This document shows, piece by piece, positions 36,940 through 46,303 of a DNA stretch of 64,000 bases. Within the stretch, counting starts at the first letter, position 1; every line of letters begins with the position of its first letter. The position numbers and the translations under genes are program-made. The notes under the pieces are model-generated. The model was not told the origin of the DNA. It worked only from the letters and a program-made list of their open reading frames with translations, and did not search any database. The stretch comes from Bacillus sp. FJAT-45037 (GTDB lineage: Bacteria; Bacillota; Bacilli; Bacillales; Bacillaceae_D): the NCBI RefSeq assembly GCF_002797325.1, contig NZ_KZ454938.1, positions 2,120,267-2,184,266 of the forward strand, read 5' to 3'.

Positions 36940-39822
36940 CTACTTCTCCCCCTCCTTTTGTTCTTCGGTCACTCGACATATCGCCTGATGTGGGCAATGA
37001 GCAGAGCAATCGAGGGGTTGAACAGGAAACTCTGTACTCGTCCCCGTCCAAAGTTCCTTAATTTTTTGCTTCAACTCATACGTTTCAATAAAGTCGTCTC
37101 CACCTAAATCTTCTTCTTTATTCTTACACGAGAAGTGCACGAGAAATCTCGATCCTTTGCCTACTTGATCTGACCGCCAAATTCCATTTCCCGCTCTCTT
37201 CTCTGGCTCTTTAAGAGAGATATAAGAAGCCCCGTATGCACTTATTACACTTTCCCCTTCTGTGAATGCTTGTTTCATTGCTCTAGCATAGAGAGGAAGT
37301 TGTAGCTTCAAACCTGTCCGTACGTCTTCTTCCATCTTCACTTGTGCAAAACCGGTCTTGTAGTCATAGATCGCAAATCCGTTCTCATCTCGGTCGACAC
37401 GGTCGACTTTCCCTGTAAGTATTAGCTGTTTTCCGTCTTCAATTTCAAACTCTAACCTGACAGAAGCTTCTAGTGCATCAATCTTCATGTCTGTTAATTG
37501 CTGATTATCCCAAAATAGCTTTCTCTCTGCTTGCCACCAACGCACGAGACGTTTCCACCAATTTTCTTTTGTCAACATCAAATCTGGCCTAGAAAGATCA
37601 AAAGAAATCGTCTCAATCTCCGACCACAAATCCTCAAACTTAGTTTCTAGTAGAGGAAGAACTCTGCTTTTCATTTCTTCTGTACATTCACCAAACTTCA
37701 CACCGACTAAATTCAGTTCTGTATAGACCGACTCTATTAAATCATGCACCATCTGACCAATATCTAACGGGGACACTTCTTCTTTCACTTTCTGCGCTTC
37801 TTGTATGTTCAAGACACGCTCTAAACCGAACTTGAACGGACATCTTGCATAGCTTTCAAGGGCCGTAACAGAAACAACTGATTTAGATAGCTTCTGTTGA
37901 TGTGTTGGTTCGATCGGCTCACGAGAAGTCTGAAGTCGTTCTATTCGACTAGTAAGTTGCTCAAGATTACGTGACATCTCGGTCACTTTTTTTCCAAGAC
38001 CAAGCTGATACGCCATCTTCTCTTCTTGATCAAGCAAAGAATAGCTAACCGATTGATTCATCCGACGATCGAACGTCCACATACTCACTTCTTCTTCACT
38101 CCATCCATCCAAAAATGGGGATGGTAGTAGAGGATGGTTAGGGTCTAACCCTTTTGTATACGTAAACGTCAACGTTGGTGAACTAAGAAGTAGTTGCTCA
38201 AAATATGCGAGCTGTTTCTTACGGAAATGCTCTTGTGTCGGCAAGCTCCCGACAATTGGCAACTGATACAAATCTTTTTCAATGATATATCCGCCTAAAT
38301 GATGGGCGGATGGAAATGCCCCTTCATTCATGCCAATGATATATAACTTTTCCCCTTTAAATAATCCGAGATCGCGCCATGAGTGCAAGGCGACTCCTCG
38401 TCTGTTGCCTCGTTCAATGTAAAGATCCGATGCTGCTCCAGCCTCTTTTAGCCAATCGATAAACACGTCATGTGTCATCTCTAAATTGGTTAACTGCTTT
38501 ATTTGTAGTTGATGACTGTACTCTACTAACATTTTTTCTATGTATTCAACCGTTCGTTCCTCAAGAACAGTCTCTTTTAACCGCGCAGTTTCTGTTTCTT
38601 TTTCTCGAGCGTTAAGCCATCTCTCTTCTAACTTTAATGTGCGCACGAGTTCACTCACTTTTGTTAAATACGAGAGGAATGTTCCCTTTTTAGGCCATGT
38701 AAGTTGGTCAATAGTCGAATACACTTCCGCTATTTCTTGATCAATAAAGTCACCGGTTTTCAAAAAAGCAGCTTTCGCTTTGGCATAGTTAGCACCGCGT
38801 AAGGAAAACATTTGAAATAGTTTATCAACTAAAGGTAATCGTTCAAAACGATTTTGAATAGATAGCTCGCTTCGCATCAGCATGATCAACAGTTGGAACG
38901 TTACCGTTTGGTTCAATGATTTTTTTCTTGGTGTTTGAAGAGGAATATCATAGGTGCTTGCAAGAGTTTCAAACTGCTTTAAGCCCCGCTTTTCATTAAC
39001 TAGAACTACGCCAATATCGTCGTATGGAATTTCTGATGAATGGATCTCTTCTAAGACAGCTCTCATTTCTTCTGCCTGTGTTGTCGCAGCTAATATATTT
39101 ACAACAGGCTTACTAGCTGTGACTGTATTTTTCTCGGTGTCTGTTGCTTGCTCAAATCCCATGTTTAGAAGGATTGCTTTTGTATCCTCAACCACTTGAT
39201 GTGCTTGATCGTTCGGTATGTACACTTCGATCGGGACATCTGCCTGAACGAGTGCTTGCAAGAAGACCGCCTGAATGGGACTAAAATCAACATACCCATC
39301 AATGTAGATGGCGGAGAGCTTCACTTGTTCTGTCTGCAAAATATCTATTGCACGCAAGACTGTATTTTCAGGGTCATACATTTTTCTCTGTTCCACCGTT
39401 TCTTGCTCATATTCAGCAAATAACGGCCTAACCTCTTGTAAGGAATGAGGTGTGTGCGAAAGACTAAGCCCGAGACGTTTTAATTGGCCGTATGTATCCG
39501 CAAGTCCTTTTACTTTGCTTTGGTTGGCTCGTATTTTTTGGTAACGCGTATTTGTTTTTAACATATTTGAAAAAAACAACGTTCGCTCTTGCTCATCTAA
39601 ATAAGTGACATCTTTTTCCACTTGGTCAACGATATATTTCGCTACATCATCGAATGTCGTAAACTTTATACCTGGTTGACGTGCTCTCGCTGTTTTTAAC
39701 CACTTACTAGACGGAAGCAAATAAAAGACAGGTTCTGATTGTTGTCGCTGTTTGTTAAGGGCATCATGAAGTCTTTGTTCATTTGCTACATCTTTAAACG
39801 ATGTATACGTTACGTTTTGCAT
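36940..39822 (-). CDS. AddB-like PD-(D/E)xK nuclease with Fe-S cluster motif
   Basis: 960 aa, about 200 shorter than canonical Bacillus AddB. The C-terminal nuclease has GKVDR (Asp807), Asp820 and Lys822 in YDYKTG, and His693. Cys661 plus Cys939-x3-Cys943-x5-Cys949 fit the four-cysteine 4Fe-4S staple of AddB nucleases. I see no Walker A in the N-terminal region, whereas B. subtilis AddB begins with GRSGSGKT. The N-terminal two thirds look like an inactivated helicase scaffold. GAAGGAG precedes the ATG, inside the end of the acetyltransferase gene. Confidence 0.82.
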   Translation of the reverse strand: MQNVTYTSFKDVANEQRLHDALNKQRQQSEPVFYLLPSSKWLKTARARQPGIKFTTFDDVAKYIVDQVEKDVTYLDEQERTLFFSNMLKTNTRYQKIRANQSKVKGLADTYGQLKRLGLSLSHTPHSLQEVRPLFAEYEQETVEQRKMYDPENTVLRAIDILQTEQVKLSAIYIDGYVDFSPIQAVFLQALVQADVPIEVYIPNDQAHQVVEDTKAILLNMGFEQATDTEKNTVTASKPVVNILAATTQAEEMRAVLEEIHSSEIPYDDIGVVLVNEKRGLKQFETLASTYDIPLQTPRKKSLNQTVTFQLLIMLMRSELSIQNRFERLPLVDKLFQMFSLRGANYAKAKAAFLKTGDFIDQEIAEVYSTIDQLTWPKKGTFLSYLTKVSELVRTLKLEERWLNAREKETETARLKETVLEERTVEYIEKMLVEYSHQLQIKQLTNLEMTHDVFIDWLKEAGAASDLYIERGNRRGVALHSWRDLGLFKGEKLYIIGMNEGAFPSAHHLGGYIIEKDLYQLPIVGSLPTQEHFRKKQLAYFEQLLLSSPTLTFTYTKGLDPNHPLLPSPFLDGWSEEEVSMWTFDRRMNQSVSYSLLDQEEKMAYQLGLGKKVTEMSRNLEQLTSRIERLQTSREPIEPTHQQKLSKSVVSVTALESYARCPFKFGLERVLNIQEAQKVKEEVSPLDIGQMVHDLIESVYTELNLVGVKFGECTEEMKSRVLPLLETKFEDLWSEIETISFDLSRPDLMLTKENWWKRLVRWWQAERKLFWDNQQLTDMKIDALEASVRLEFEIEDGKQLILTGKVDRVDRDENGFAIYDYKTGFAQVKMEEDVRTGLKLQLPLYARAMKQAFTEGESVISAYGASYISLKEPEKRAGNGIWRSDQVGKGSRFLVHFSCKNKEEDLGGDDFIETYELKQKIKELWTGTSTEFPVQPLDCSAHCPHQAICRVTEEQKEGEK

Positions 39823-39831
39823 GCTTGATCT

Positions 39832-40278
39832 TCACTCCTTCTCTAACATCATATCGATATGTGGAATGCCATCTTCATCGTAAACGTCGGAGGTCTCTTT
39901 GAATCCAAATGATTGATAAAAAGATAATAAGTAGTGTTGCGCTTGAATATATATGGTTGCTATAGGATGCGTACGCCTCAACTCAAATATCGAAGTTTCC
40001 AGCAATTCTTTTCCGTAACCCTCAGAGCGGAACTCTTTTCTAACGATCACTCTACCAATTGATGCGTTATCGTCATGAGATTGAGGCATAAATAACCGAC
40101 TGTAAGCAACTAGTTGATCGTGTTCATACCCTAAGACGTGAAGAGCGACTTGATCTTTCGCGTCTAATTCCATGTACGGACATTGTTGTTCAACGACAAA
40201 CACCTCGACTCGAAGTTGCAATATTGAATATAGCTCATCTGTCGTTAATTGATCGTATCGTTTAAAAATCCAGTTCAT
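39832..40278 (-). CDS. ElaA-family GNAT acetyltransferase
   Basis: 148 aa. The GNAT core is visible (LHVLGYEHDQLVAYSRLF, RVIVRKEFRSEGYGKELLE, IYIQAQHYLLSFYQSFGF), with the ElaA-type start WIFKRYDQLTTDELYSILQLR. The acceptor of the acetyl group is unknown. It is the first gene of the operon with the AddB/AddA-like genes, only 9 nt before the AddB-like start. This is an unusual partner for a recombination complex. Confidence 0.88.
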   Translation of the reverse strand: MNWIFKRYDQLTTDELYSILQLRVEVFVVEQQCPYMELDAKDQVALHVLGYEHDQLVAYSRLFMPQSHDDNASIGRVIVRKEFRSEGYGKELLETSIFELRRTHPIATIYIQAQHYLLSFYQSFGFKETSDVYDEDGIPHIDMMLEKE

Positions 40279-40384
40279 TTTTTACACACCCTTGTTTCCA
40301 GCTTTTCTACTAGTTTATCATTAGAAGTGAAGGATCGTGTAGTCCCTGTCATCGTTTTACCCATTTACTGTAAGGAGGCTTTGT

Positions 40385-40792
40385 ATGAACTTTTATGTGG
40401 CATCTAGTTTTAGTAACCATCAATCTGTTCGCTACGTCAGTCGCCAGTTAAAATGCTTAGGCTATACGCATACATATGATTGGACGTTAAACGGGCGAGC
40501 GCGGAGTTTAGAAGAACTTCGCACCGTAGGAATGAATGAAAAACAAGGTGTAGAAGATGCACAATTTGTCATTGTTCTGCTCCCTGGAGGAAACGGAACA
40601 CATACTGAACTCGGCATCGCAATTAGTCTCCGAAAACAAATCTATCTACACACAACAGAAGAAGCGCTAAATGATTTAGAAACGACGTGTACATTTTACC
40701 ATTTACCAGAAGTGACGCACTGTACTGGCAGTTTAGATGATTTGGTCTCCCTCATTCAAAACGATCAAAAAATAAAAAAACACACAGTCTAG
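40385..40792 (+). CDS. Nucleoside 2-deoxyribosyltransferase-like protein
   Basis: 135 aa. MNFYVASSFSNHQSVRYVSRQL and LLPGGNGTHTELGIAISLRKQIYL follow the nucleoside deoxyribosyltransferase fold, with the candidate nucleophile Glu in HTELG. Members swap bases on 2'-deoxynucleosides or hydrolyse nucleotides. AAGGAGG precedes the ATG. It is divergent from the acetyltransferase gene. Fold recognition is good; the exact reaction is open. Confidence 0.78.
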   Translation: MNFYVASSFSNHQSVRYVSRQLKCLGYTHTYDWTLNGRARSLEELRTVGMNEKQGVEDAQFVIVLLPGGNGTHTELGIAISLRKQIYLHTTEEALNDLETTCTFYHLPEVTHCTGSLDDLVSLIQNDQKIKKHTV

Positions 40793-40812
40793 GTTTGTCT
40801 AGGCTGTGTGTT
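40777..40812. terminator. Terminator between convergent genes
   Basis: AACACACAGTCTAG pairs with CTAGGCTGTGTGTT, with a short loop and flanking A/T-rich sequence. The 5' arm overlaps the last codons of the deoxyribosyltransferase-like gene. Confidence 0.8.
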
Positions 40813-40820
40813 CGTCTGTG

Positions 40821-41183
40821 TTAGAAAGAAATAACTCCGTATCCTAATAGGACGACTAAGATCAATGTGATGATTAACATTGCCCAATATATCGTCGCTT
40901 GGCTTCCGAGTGTTCCTTTTTTTGTACGTACTAAAATCATTTCCATTGCATAAATGAGGAAGAATGCAAGCACACCCTTAACCAAATACATGAGCGGGAA
41001 CCCAAGAATCACAATCATCCCGATTCCTGAGACAATCATAATAATATAGAACAAACGTAAAACCATATGTACGATTTTTGACCCTTTTGCTTTACCTGAT
41101 TTCAATAGAAAATAGCCGACAAAAAATAGCAAAACAAGAATAGCCCATGAACCGATATGTGACTGATAAAACATATTATACAT
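40821..41183 (-). CDS. yisL: YisL-family membrane protein
   Basis: 120 aa with four TM helices (WAILVLLFFVGYFLL, LFYIIMIVSGIGMIVIL, GVLAFFLIYAMEMIL, ATIYWAMLIITLILVVLLGY). This matches the YisL (DUF1516) family of Bacillus, whose function is unknown. GAGGTG is 7 nt before ATG 41183. GTG 41192 overlaps the site. Confidence 0.88.
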   Translation of the reverse strand: MYNMFYQSHIGSWAILVLLFFVGYFLLKSGKAKGSKIVHMVLRLFYIIMIVSGIGMIVILGFPLMYLVKGVLAFFLIYAMEMILVRTKKGTLGSQATIYWAMLIITLILVVLLGYGVISF

Positions 41184-41310
41184 TTCATTCACCTCTTTCT
41201 ATGACTCACTACATTTCATTATAATCGAAAAACACCTGAATGAAAAAGTAAATCTAATCACTATTAGAAAATGTTCTTGGTTTGCCACATCTCTACTCTA
41301 GTATAAAAAA

Positions 41311-41470
41311 CAGAAAGGGCTGGGACAATAGTGTATTAACCAGCAAGAATCTGTACAAATAATAGGAGGTGCAATGAAGCTGCTCCTGAAATATACTTCG
41401 CACCCTTTTAGTTAGCGCACTGTTCAAATTCTCAGTTAAACACTTTAGTTATGTCGCAGCCTCTTTCTTG
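41311..41470. repeat. Palindromic MITE-like intergenic element
   Basis: The left end AGAAAGGGCTGGGACA and the reverse complement of the right end AGAAAGAGGCTGCGACA are imperfect terminal inverted repeats. Similarity continues inward (GTGTATTAAC against GTGTTTAAC, GGAGGTGCAATGAAG against AAGGGTGCGAAG), so the whole ~160 bp is an imperfect palindrome. It abuts the rocF stop codon at 41472 and carries no ORF. GGCTGGGACA-type ends recur in Firmicute intergenic repeats, from memory. Confidence 0.65.
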
Positions 41471-41471
41471 T

Positions 41472-42371
41472 TTAAAGTAACTTCTCTCCAAATAAAGATC
41501 CCATCAAGGCAACGGCAACCTCAGCTGTCTTGTTGCGTTCATCTAGTATCGGATTAACTTCGACAAATTCAGTCGATGTTAAAATATTTGCTTCTGCTAG
41601 CATCTCCATCGCTAAATGACTTTCACGATAAGAGATTCCCCCAAGTACTGGAGTTCCTACGCCTGGTGCATCATTTGGATCGAGTCCGTCTAAGTCTAAG
41701 CTTAAGTGAACACCATCTGTTCCATTTGAGACGTGATCAATGGCCTGCTCCATCACTTTCGTCATCCCCAGTCGATCAATCTCGTGCATCGTAAAGATTT
41801 TAATGCCTTTTTCTTTAATGTATTCTTTCTCTCCCTCGTCTAATGAACGAGCGCCAATGATTACGATATGCTCTGGCTTAATTTTTGGAGCAAATCCGCC
41901 AATATTTGTTAGTGATTCATCACCTAATCCAAGACTAACCGCAAGTGGCATGCCATGGATATTGCCTGATGGTGATGTTTCCTCTGTATTTAAATCGCCA
42001 TGGGCATCATACCAAATCACACCGAGTTGCCTCCGCGATTTTGTCACCCCAGCAAGTGTACCTATAGCAATACTATGATCACCACCTAGAACAAGTGGGA
42101 AAAGGCCTTCTACCTCAATTTCTTCAATTTGCTGACGTAATGAATCATTGGCGTGGATCACTTGAGGTAAGTTTTTTAGACCTACTAATCCTATTTTTTC
42201 TGCTCGTTTTTCAATGGACACATCACCAAAGTCTTTCACAACATGTCCGAGAGCTTCCAGTCTACTGATTAAGCCTGCATAACGAATCGCACTTGGCCCC
42301 ATATCGACGCCTCGTCGGTTCTGACCTAAGTCCATTGGTACCCCAATCACTCCAATTTTTAATCGTTTCAT
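41472..42371 (-). CDS. rocF: Arginase
   Basis: 299 aa. Mn2+ ligands are in GGDHSIAIG, YDAHGDLN and SLDLDGLDP, all intact. It cleaves arginine to ornithine and urea. It is the second gene of the rocD-rocF unit, 74 nt downstream of rocD, under the sigma-54 promoter at 43674-43691. Its 3' end touches the palindromic repeat element, which may serve as its terminator. Confidence 0.97.
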   Translation of the reverse strand: MKRLKIGVIGVPMDLGQNRRGVDMGPSAIRYAGLISRLEALGHVVKDFGDVSIEKRAEKIGLVGLKNLPQVIHANDSLRQQIEEIEVEGLFPLVLGGDHSIAIGTLAGVTKSRRQLGVIWYDAHGDLNTEETSPSGNIHGMPLAVSLGLGDESLTNIGGFAPKIKPEHIVIIGARSLDEGEKEYIKEKGIKIFTMHEIDRLGMTKVMEQAIDHVSNGTDGVHLSLDLDGLDPNDAPGVGTPVLGGISYRESHLAMEMLAEANILTSTEFVEVNPILDERNKTAEVAVALMGSLFGEKLL

Positions 42372-42408
42372 TGAAATCGCCCCTTTGTCCTACTTTTTAT
42401 TATGTAAG

Positions 42409-42440
42409 ATGAGAAGATGGGCAGAGCCCCCTTCTCTCTT
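42409..42440 (-). other. Intercistronic stem-loop between rocD and rocF
   Basis: GAGAAG.GGGC and GCCC..CTTCTC form a stem around TCT with small mismatches. There is no U run, so RNA processing or partial attenuation is more likely than full termination. Confidence 0.5.
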
Positions 42441-42445
42441 GTTTC

Positions 42446-43636
42446 TTATGCGAAAACCTGTTTTATTTTTTCCAATGCAAAGTCTAGGTCTTCTTTTGAG
42501 ATGACTAGTGGTGGTGCTAGTCGGATCACATTCTCGTGTGTTTCTTTACATAGAAGTCCTAACTCTTTTAACTGCTCACAATATCCACGAGCAGGAACGA
42601 TTAACTCAATGCCGATAAATAACCCACGTCCCCGAATTTCTTTGATGTCTTGGTGTGGAATCTTGCGAAGCTCACTCATCACGTATTCTCCTAGATCATG
42701 AGAGCGTGCAACGAGCCCTTCTTCTTCAATCACTTCAAGAGCAGCAATTGATGTTGCACATGCTAATGGATTGCCACCAAAAGTGGAGCCATGAGAACCA
42801 GGTTCAAACACACCAAGAATCTCACGATTAGCAGCGACAACCGAAATTGGCATCACTCCACCACCTAGCGCTTTTCCTAGAATGTACATATCAGGTTCGA
42901 CTTCCTCCCAGTCACATGCAAACAGTTTTCCAGACCTAGCAAGCCCTGATTGAATTTCATCGGCAATGAATAGTACTTGATTATCCGAGCAAATTTCACG
43001 AACTTCTTTTAAAAAGCCTTCAGGCGGAATAATAATCCCTGCTTCCCCTTGGATCGGCTCTACGAGAAATGCAGCCGTATTCGGAGTGATCGCTTCACGC
43101 AACGCTTGCGCATCACCATAAGGGATCATTTTAATTCCTGGAAGCATTGGACCAAATCCACGCTTATACTCTTCATTTGATGAAAGGGAAACAGCTGTCA
43201 TCGTCCGTCCGTGGAAGTTATTTTCACATACAATGATCTCTGCTTGGTTTGCTTCGACTCCTTTTACATCATAAGCCCAACGACGAGCTGTTTTTACAGC
43301 GGTCTCGACTGCTTCTGCTCCTGTATTCATCGGAAGTACCATATCTTTGTTCGTTAGTCCTGCAACTTTTTCGTAAAAAGGAGCTAATTGGTCATTGTGA
43401 AAGGCACGTGATGTTAAAGTAATACGGTCAGCCTGGTCTTTTAGGGCTTGAATAATTTTCGGGTGACGATGACCTTGATTAACCGCCGAGTATGCACTTA
43501 GCATATCAATGTAACGATTTCCCTCTGGATCTTCTACCCACACACCTTCTGCTTTAGAAATAACAATCGGAAGTGGATGATAATTCTTTGCTCCAAATTG
43601 TTCTGTTTTTTCGATAATTGACGTTGTTTTTGTCAT
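42446..43636 (-). CDS. rocD: Ornithine aminotransferase
   Basis: 396 aa class-III PLP aminotransferase. The PLP lysine is in [20 protein letters not shown] and [18 protein letters not shown] match ornithine aminotransferase. It makes glutamate-5-semialdehyde from ornithine. AGGAG is 8 nt before ATG 43636. The -24/-12 promoter lies 38 nt upstream, and a RocR-type site about 145 nt upstream. Confidence 0.96.
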   Translation of the reverse strand: MTKTTSIIEKTEQFGAKNYHPLPIVISKAEGVWVEDPEGNRYIDMLSAYSAVNQGHRHPKIIQALKDQADRITLTSRAFHNDQLAPFYEKVAGLTNKDMVLPMNTGAEAVETAVKTARRWAYDVKGVEANQAEIIVCENNFHGRTMTAVSLSSNEEYKRGFGPMLPGIKMIPYGDAQALREAITPNTAAFLVEPIQGEAGIIIPPEGFLKEVREICSDNQVLFIADEIQSGLARSGKLFACDWEEVEPDMYILGKALGGGVMPISVVAANREILGVFEPGSHGSTFGGNPLACATSIAALEVIEEEGLVARSHDLGEYVMSELRKIPHQDIKEIRGRGLFIGIELIVPARGYCEQLKELGLLCKETHENVIRLAPPLVISKEDLDFALEKIKQVFA

Positions 43637-43673
43637 AGGACACACTCCTTATTAGTTTATATAAAATAGCACC

Positions 43674-43691
43674 ATGCAAGGTTAGTGCCAA
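43674..43691 (-). promoter_or_regulatory. Sigma-54 (SigL) promoter of rocD-rocF
   Basis: On the minus strand TTGGCAC, then TAACC, then TTGCAT: TGGCAC-N5-TTGC matches the -24/-12 consensus exactly. Confidence 0.9.
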
Positions 43692-43780
43692 TTTACAGAT
43701 AATTAATCGATCTACTCGTTGAAGAATATATATGTATTCCGAAGCTCCATTGCTGAATATTAATATTTATTTTCCTTTCC

Positions 43781-43796
43781 TGCAAATAATTTTGCA
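43781..43796. promoter_or_regulatory. RocR-type upstream activating sequence (rocD/rocR)
   Basis: TGCAAATAATTTTGCA is an inverted repeat TGCAAA-N4-TTTGCA. It lies about 90 bp upstream of the -24/-12 promoter and 45 bp before rocR. An equivalent site precedes rocA. Confidence 0.78.
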
Positions 43797-43840
43797 CAAT
43801 TGCGAGCGTTTCCATATACTTAAGCTATAGGAGGTGGATC

Positions 43841-45262
43841 ATGAATCAAGTAGAAAAAGAAAACCTAAAGCAGACGATCTCGATGCTTGAAGTTGTCTTA
43901 GACACCATTGATGTTGGTGTACATATTGTTGATGCTGACGGAAAAACAGTCCTATACAATAAGAAGATGACGGATATTGAATCAATGCCACCGAATGAGG
44001 TGCTTCATAAAAGCCTGCTTGATGTCTTCTTATTTAAAGAAGATCAATCAAGTACGTTGTTACAGTCTTTAAAAAAAGGCAAGCATTTCTATAACATCAA
44101 ACAGCAATATTATAATAACAAAGGCTATCCAGTTACAGCAGTCAACGATACACACCCTGTGACCAACGAAAATGGAGAAGTCGTTGGCGCCTTCGAGTTA
44201 TCTAAAGACATTACTCGTCTTGAGAAATTGATGAACGATACTCTGCAAAAAAATGGGCAGACTCGTTACACCTTTTCGCAAATTATTGGGCAGAGCGAGG
44301 CGATGACCCAAGTCATACATGAAGCCAAACGTGCAACCAGAACGAGTTCATCTGTTTTACTAACAGGCGAGACGGGAACAGGCAAGGAAATTTTCGCTCA
44401 AAGTATCCATAATGGGAGCACTCGTGCTAGTGCACCATTTATCTCGCAAAATTGTGCTGCATTACCTGATAACCTTATTGAAGGTATTTTATTTGGCACA
44501 AAAAAAGGCGCATTTACTGGGGCAATTGAACACCCTGGCCTATTTGAACAAGCACAAGGCGGCACCTTGCTTTTAGATGAGATTAATTCTCTTAATCCAG
44601 CCCTGCAAGCGAAGTTACTACGTGCTATTCAAGAAAAAACGATTCGACGAGTTGGCGACACAAAAGACACACCAGTCGATGTAAGGATTATTTCAACAGT
44701 AAATGAAGATCCTTTTGACGCGGTAGCAAACGGCCGCTTAAGAAAAGATTTATTTTATCGCTTAGGTGTAGTCTCTCTTTACATTCCACCACTATGCGAT
44801 CGATACGGTGACATACCGATTCTTGTTGAACATTTTCTTGAGATCTTTAATAAACGGTTCCAAATGAATGTCGAGTGGATCTCTGCTGATGTCCTTGAAT
44901 TGTTTGAGCAGTATGAATGGCCTGGAAATGTACGTGAATTAGAGCATGTGATTGAGTCTGCCATGAACATTATGACGACCGAACACCAAATGGAGCTCTA
45001 TCATTTGCCCATGCATATGAGAAGGCGACTTACGACTCAACCGTCAAAAGAAAAAGACACTCCAGCTGCATCCACCCACTCAAATGAAACGTTCCTTCAC
45101 AAGCCACTCAAAGATCATCTCGCTGAGGTCGAATCTTATTACATAAAACAGGCAATGACTGTTCATAAAGGCAATGTGTCACAAGCCGCCAAGGCGCTAG
45201 GTATTAGTCGTCAAAATCTTCAATACCGTTTAAAAAAATTATCGAGTGACGATACATTGTAA
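43841..45262 (+). CDS. rocR: RocR-like sigma-54-dependent activator
   Basis: 473 aa. The N-terminal PAS-type sensor domain (roughly 10-130) is followed by AAA+ with GETGTGKE (Walker A), GAFTGA (sigma-54 contact), GGTLLLDEIN (Walker B) and WPGNVRELEH. The C-terminal Fis-type HTH is GNVSQAAKALGISRQNLQYRLKKL. In B. subtilis RocR responds to ornithine or citrulline and activates roc operons. It is divergent from rocD with UAS sites in between. GGAGGTGG precedes the ATG. Confidence 0.95.
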   Translation: MNQVEKENLKQTISMLEVVLDTIDVGVHIVDADGKTVLYNKKMTDIESMPPNEVLHKSLLDVFLFKEDQSSTLLQSLKKGKHFYNIKQQYYNNKGYPVTAVNDTHPVTNENGEVVGAFELSKDITRLEKLMNDTLQKNGQTRYTFSQIIGQSEAMTQVIHEAKRATRTSSSVLLTGETGTGKEIFAQSIHNGSTRASAPFISQNCAALPDNLIEGILFGTKKGAFTGAIEHPGLFEQAQGGTLLLDEINSLNPALQAKLLRAIQEKTIRRVGDTKDTPVDVRIISTVNEDPFDAVANGRLRKDLFYRLGVVSLYIPPLCDRYGDIPILVEHFLEIFNKRFQMNVEWISADVLELFEQYEWPGNVRELEHVIESAMNIMTTEHQMELYHLPMHMRRRLTTQPSKEKDTPAASTHSNETFLHKPLKDHLAEVESYYIKQAMTVHKGNVSQAAKALGISRQNLQYRLKKLSSDDTL

Positions 45263-45304
45263 TCATAAACAAGGAGCTGCCACGCACAGCTCCTTGTTTT
45301 TCAT

Positions 45305-46213
45305 TTATTTCGATAAAAGCCCACGAATGGCAAAGCTAACATTTTGTGGCCTTTCTGCTAAACGACGCATAAAGTATCCGTACCAGTCTGTGCCAAATGG
45401 AACATAGACTCGCATCGTGTAGCCTTCCTTAGCAATTTCTTCTTGCAATTCTTTACGGAATCCGTAGAGCATTTGAAATTCAAATTGAGTCTTCGGAATC
45501 CCCTCTTCCTCACAAAATGCTTTTACCTTATCAATAATCGTATGGTCATGTGATGCAATCGCAGTATAACTTCCGCTCAACAAGTGTTGCTTAATGATTT
45601 CAAAGTAATTATCATCAATCACTTTCTTCTCCTGAAATGCAATCTCACTAGACTCTTTGTAGGCCCCTTTTACAAGACGTAAATTTATGCCTTGAAGATC
45701 GTTGACATCTGCTTTTGCTCGGTGTAAATATGCTTGTATGACCGTACCGACAGAGTTTGGAAACTCTTCTCTTAAATCTGCTAACAGATCGAGAGTTTGT
45801 TGACAATGGCTAGAGTCCTCCATGTCAATTCGAACAAAGTTCTCTAACTCATACGCCGTGCGAACGATTTTTCGCATATTTTGATAGCAAAGCTCTCGTT
45901 CGACATCGAGTCCAAGCTGTGTAAGCTTTAATGATAAATTACAATTCACACCTGTTTTTGTAATCGCTTTCAATGTTTCGATGCAATCATTCGTTGATTC
46001 AATCGCCTCTTGTCTCGATGTAATAAACTCACCTAAATGATCAACTGTCGCGACTAGACCTTTATCATTCAATTCTTGAACGGTCCTCATCGCATCTGCA
46101 ATCGTTACACCCGCTACAACTTGTTTAGCTCCCATTTTTAATCCCCAGCGCTTCGCACTGCGGTTAAGCACTTTGTTCTTCGACAAATATAGAAACATGG
46201 GTTTAAGTACCAT
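45305..46213 (-). CDS. putB: Proline dehydrogenase
   Basis: 302 aa. FAD-dependent beta/alpha barrel with DHLGEF, NLSLKLTQLGLD, RIDMED, RLVKGAYKES, FQMLYG and RRLAERPQN, all characteristic of monofunctional PutB/FadM. It oxidises proline to pyrroline-5-carboxylate for RocA. I chose ATG 46213, which gives the same N-terminus layout and length as the B. subtilis enzyme. ATG 46243 lacks a ribosome binding site. It follows rocA by 90 nt. Confidence 0.95.
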   Translation of the reverse strand: MVLKPMFLYLSKNKVLNRSAKRWGLKMGAKQVVAGVTIADAMRTVQELNDKGLVATVDHLGEFITSRQEAIESTNDCIETLKAITKTGVNCNLSLKLTQLGLDVERELCYQNMRKIVRTAYELENFVRIDMEDSSHCQQTLDLLADLREEFPNSVGTVIQAYLHRAKADVNDLQGINLRLVKGAYKESSEIAFQEKKVIDDNYFEIIKQHLLSGSYTAIASHDHTIIDKVKAFCEEEGIPKTQFEFQMLYGFRKELQEEIAKEGYTMRVYVPFGTDWYGYFMRRLAERPQNVSFAIRGLLSK

Positions 46214-46261
46214 GCTAACCACATCTCCAATCTCATTATTCATTGATAAGGTTGAAGAGAG

Positions 46262-46282
46262 GCACGATACATGGTATCGTGC
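46262..46282. other. Perfect hairpin between rocA and putB
   Basis: GCACGATAC and GTATCGTGC form a 9-bp stem with a 3-nt loop. No U run follows, so it could be an RNA-processing site, attenuator or operator. Confidence 0.55.
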
Positions 46283-46303
46283 GCTCTATTCATTGTATTC
46301 ACA

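Noticed and set aside
33567-39822. Simple assignment as canonical Bacillus addA/addB
   Set aside because: Both proteins are shorter, the AddB-like one lacks the N-terminal Walker A, and the gene neighbourhood differs. I therefore left the symbols empty.
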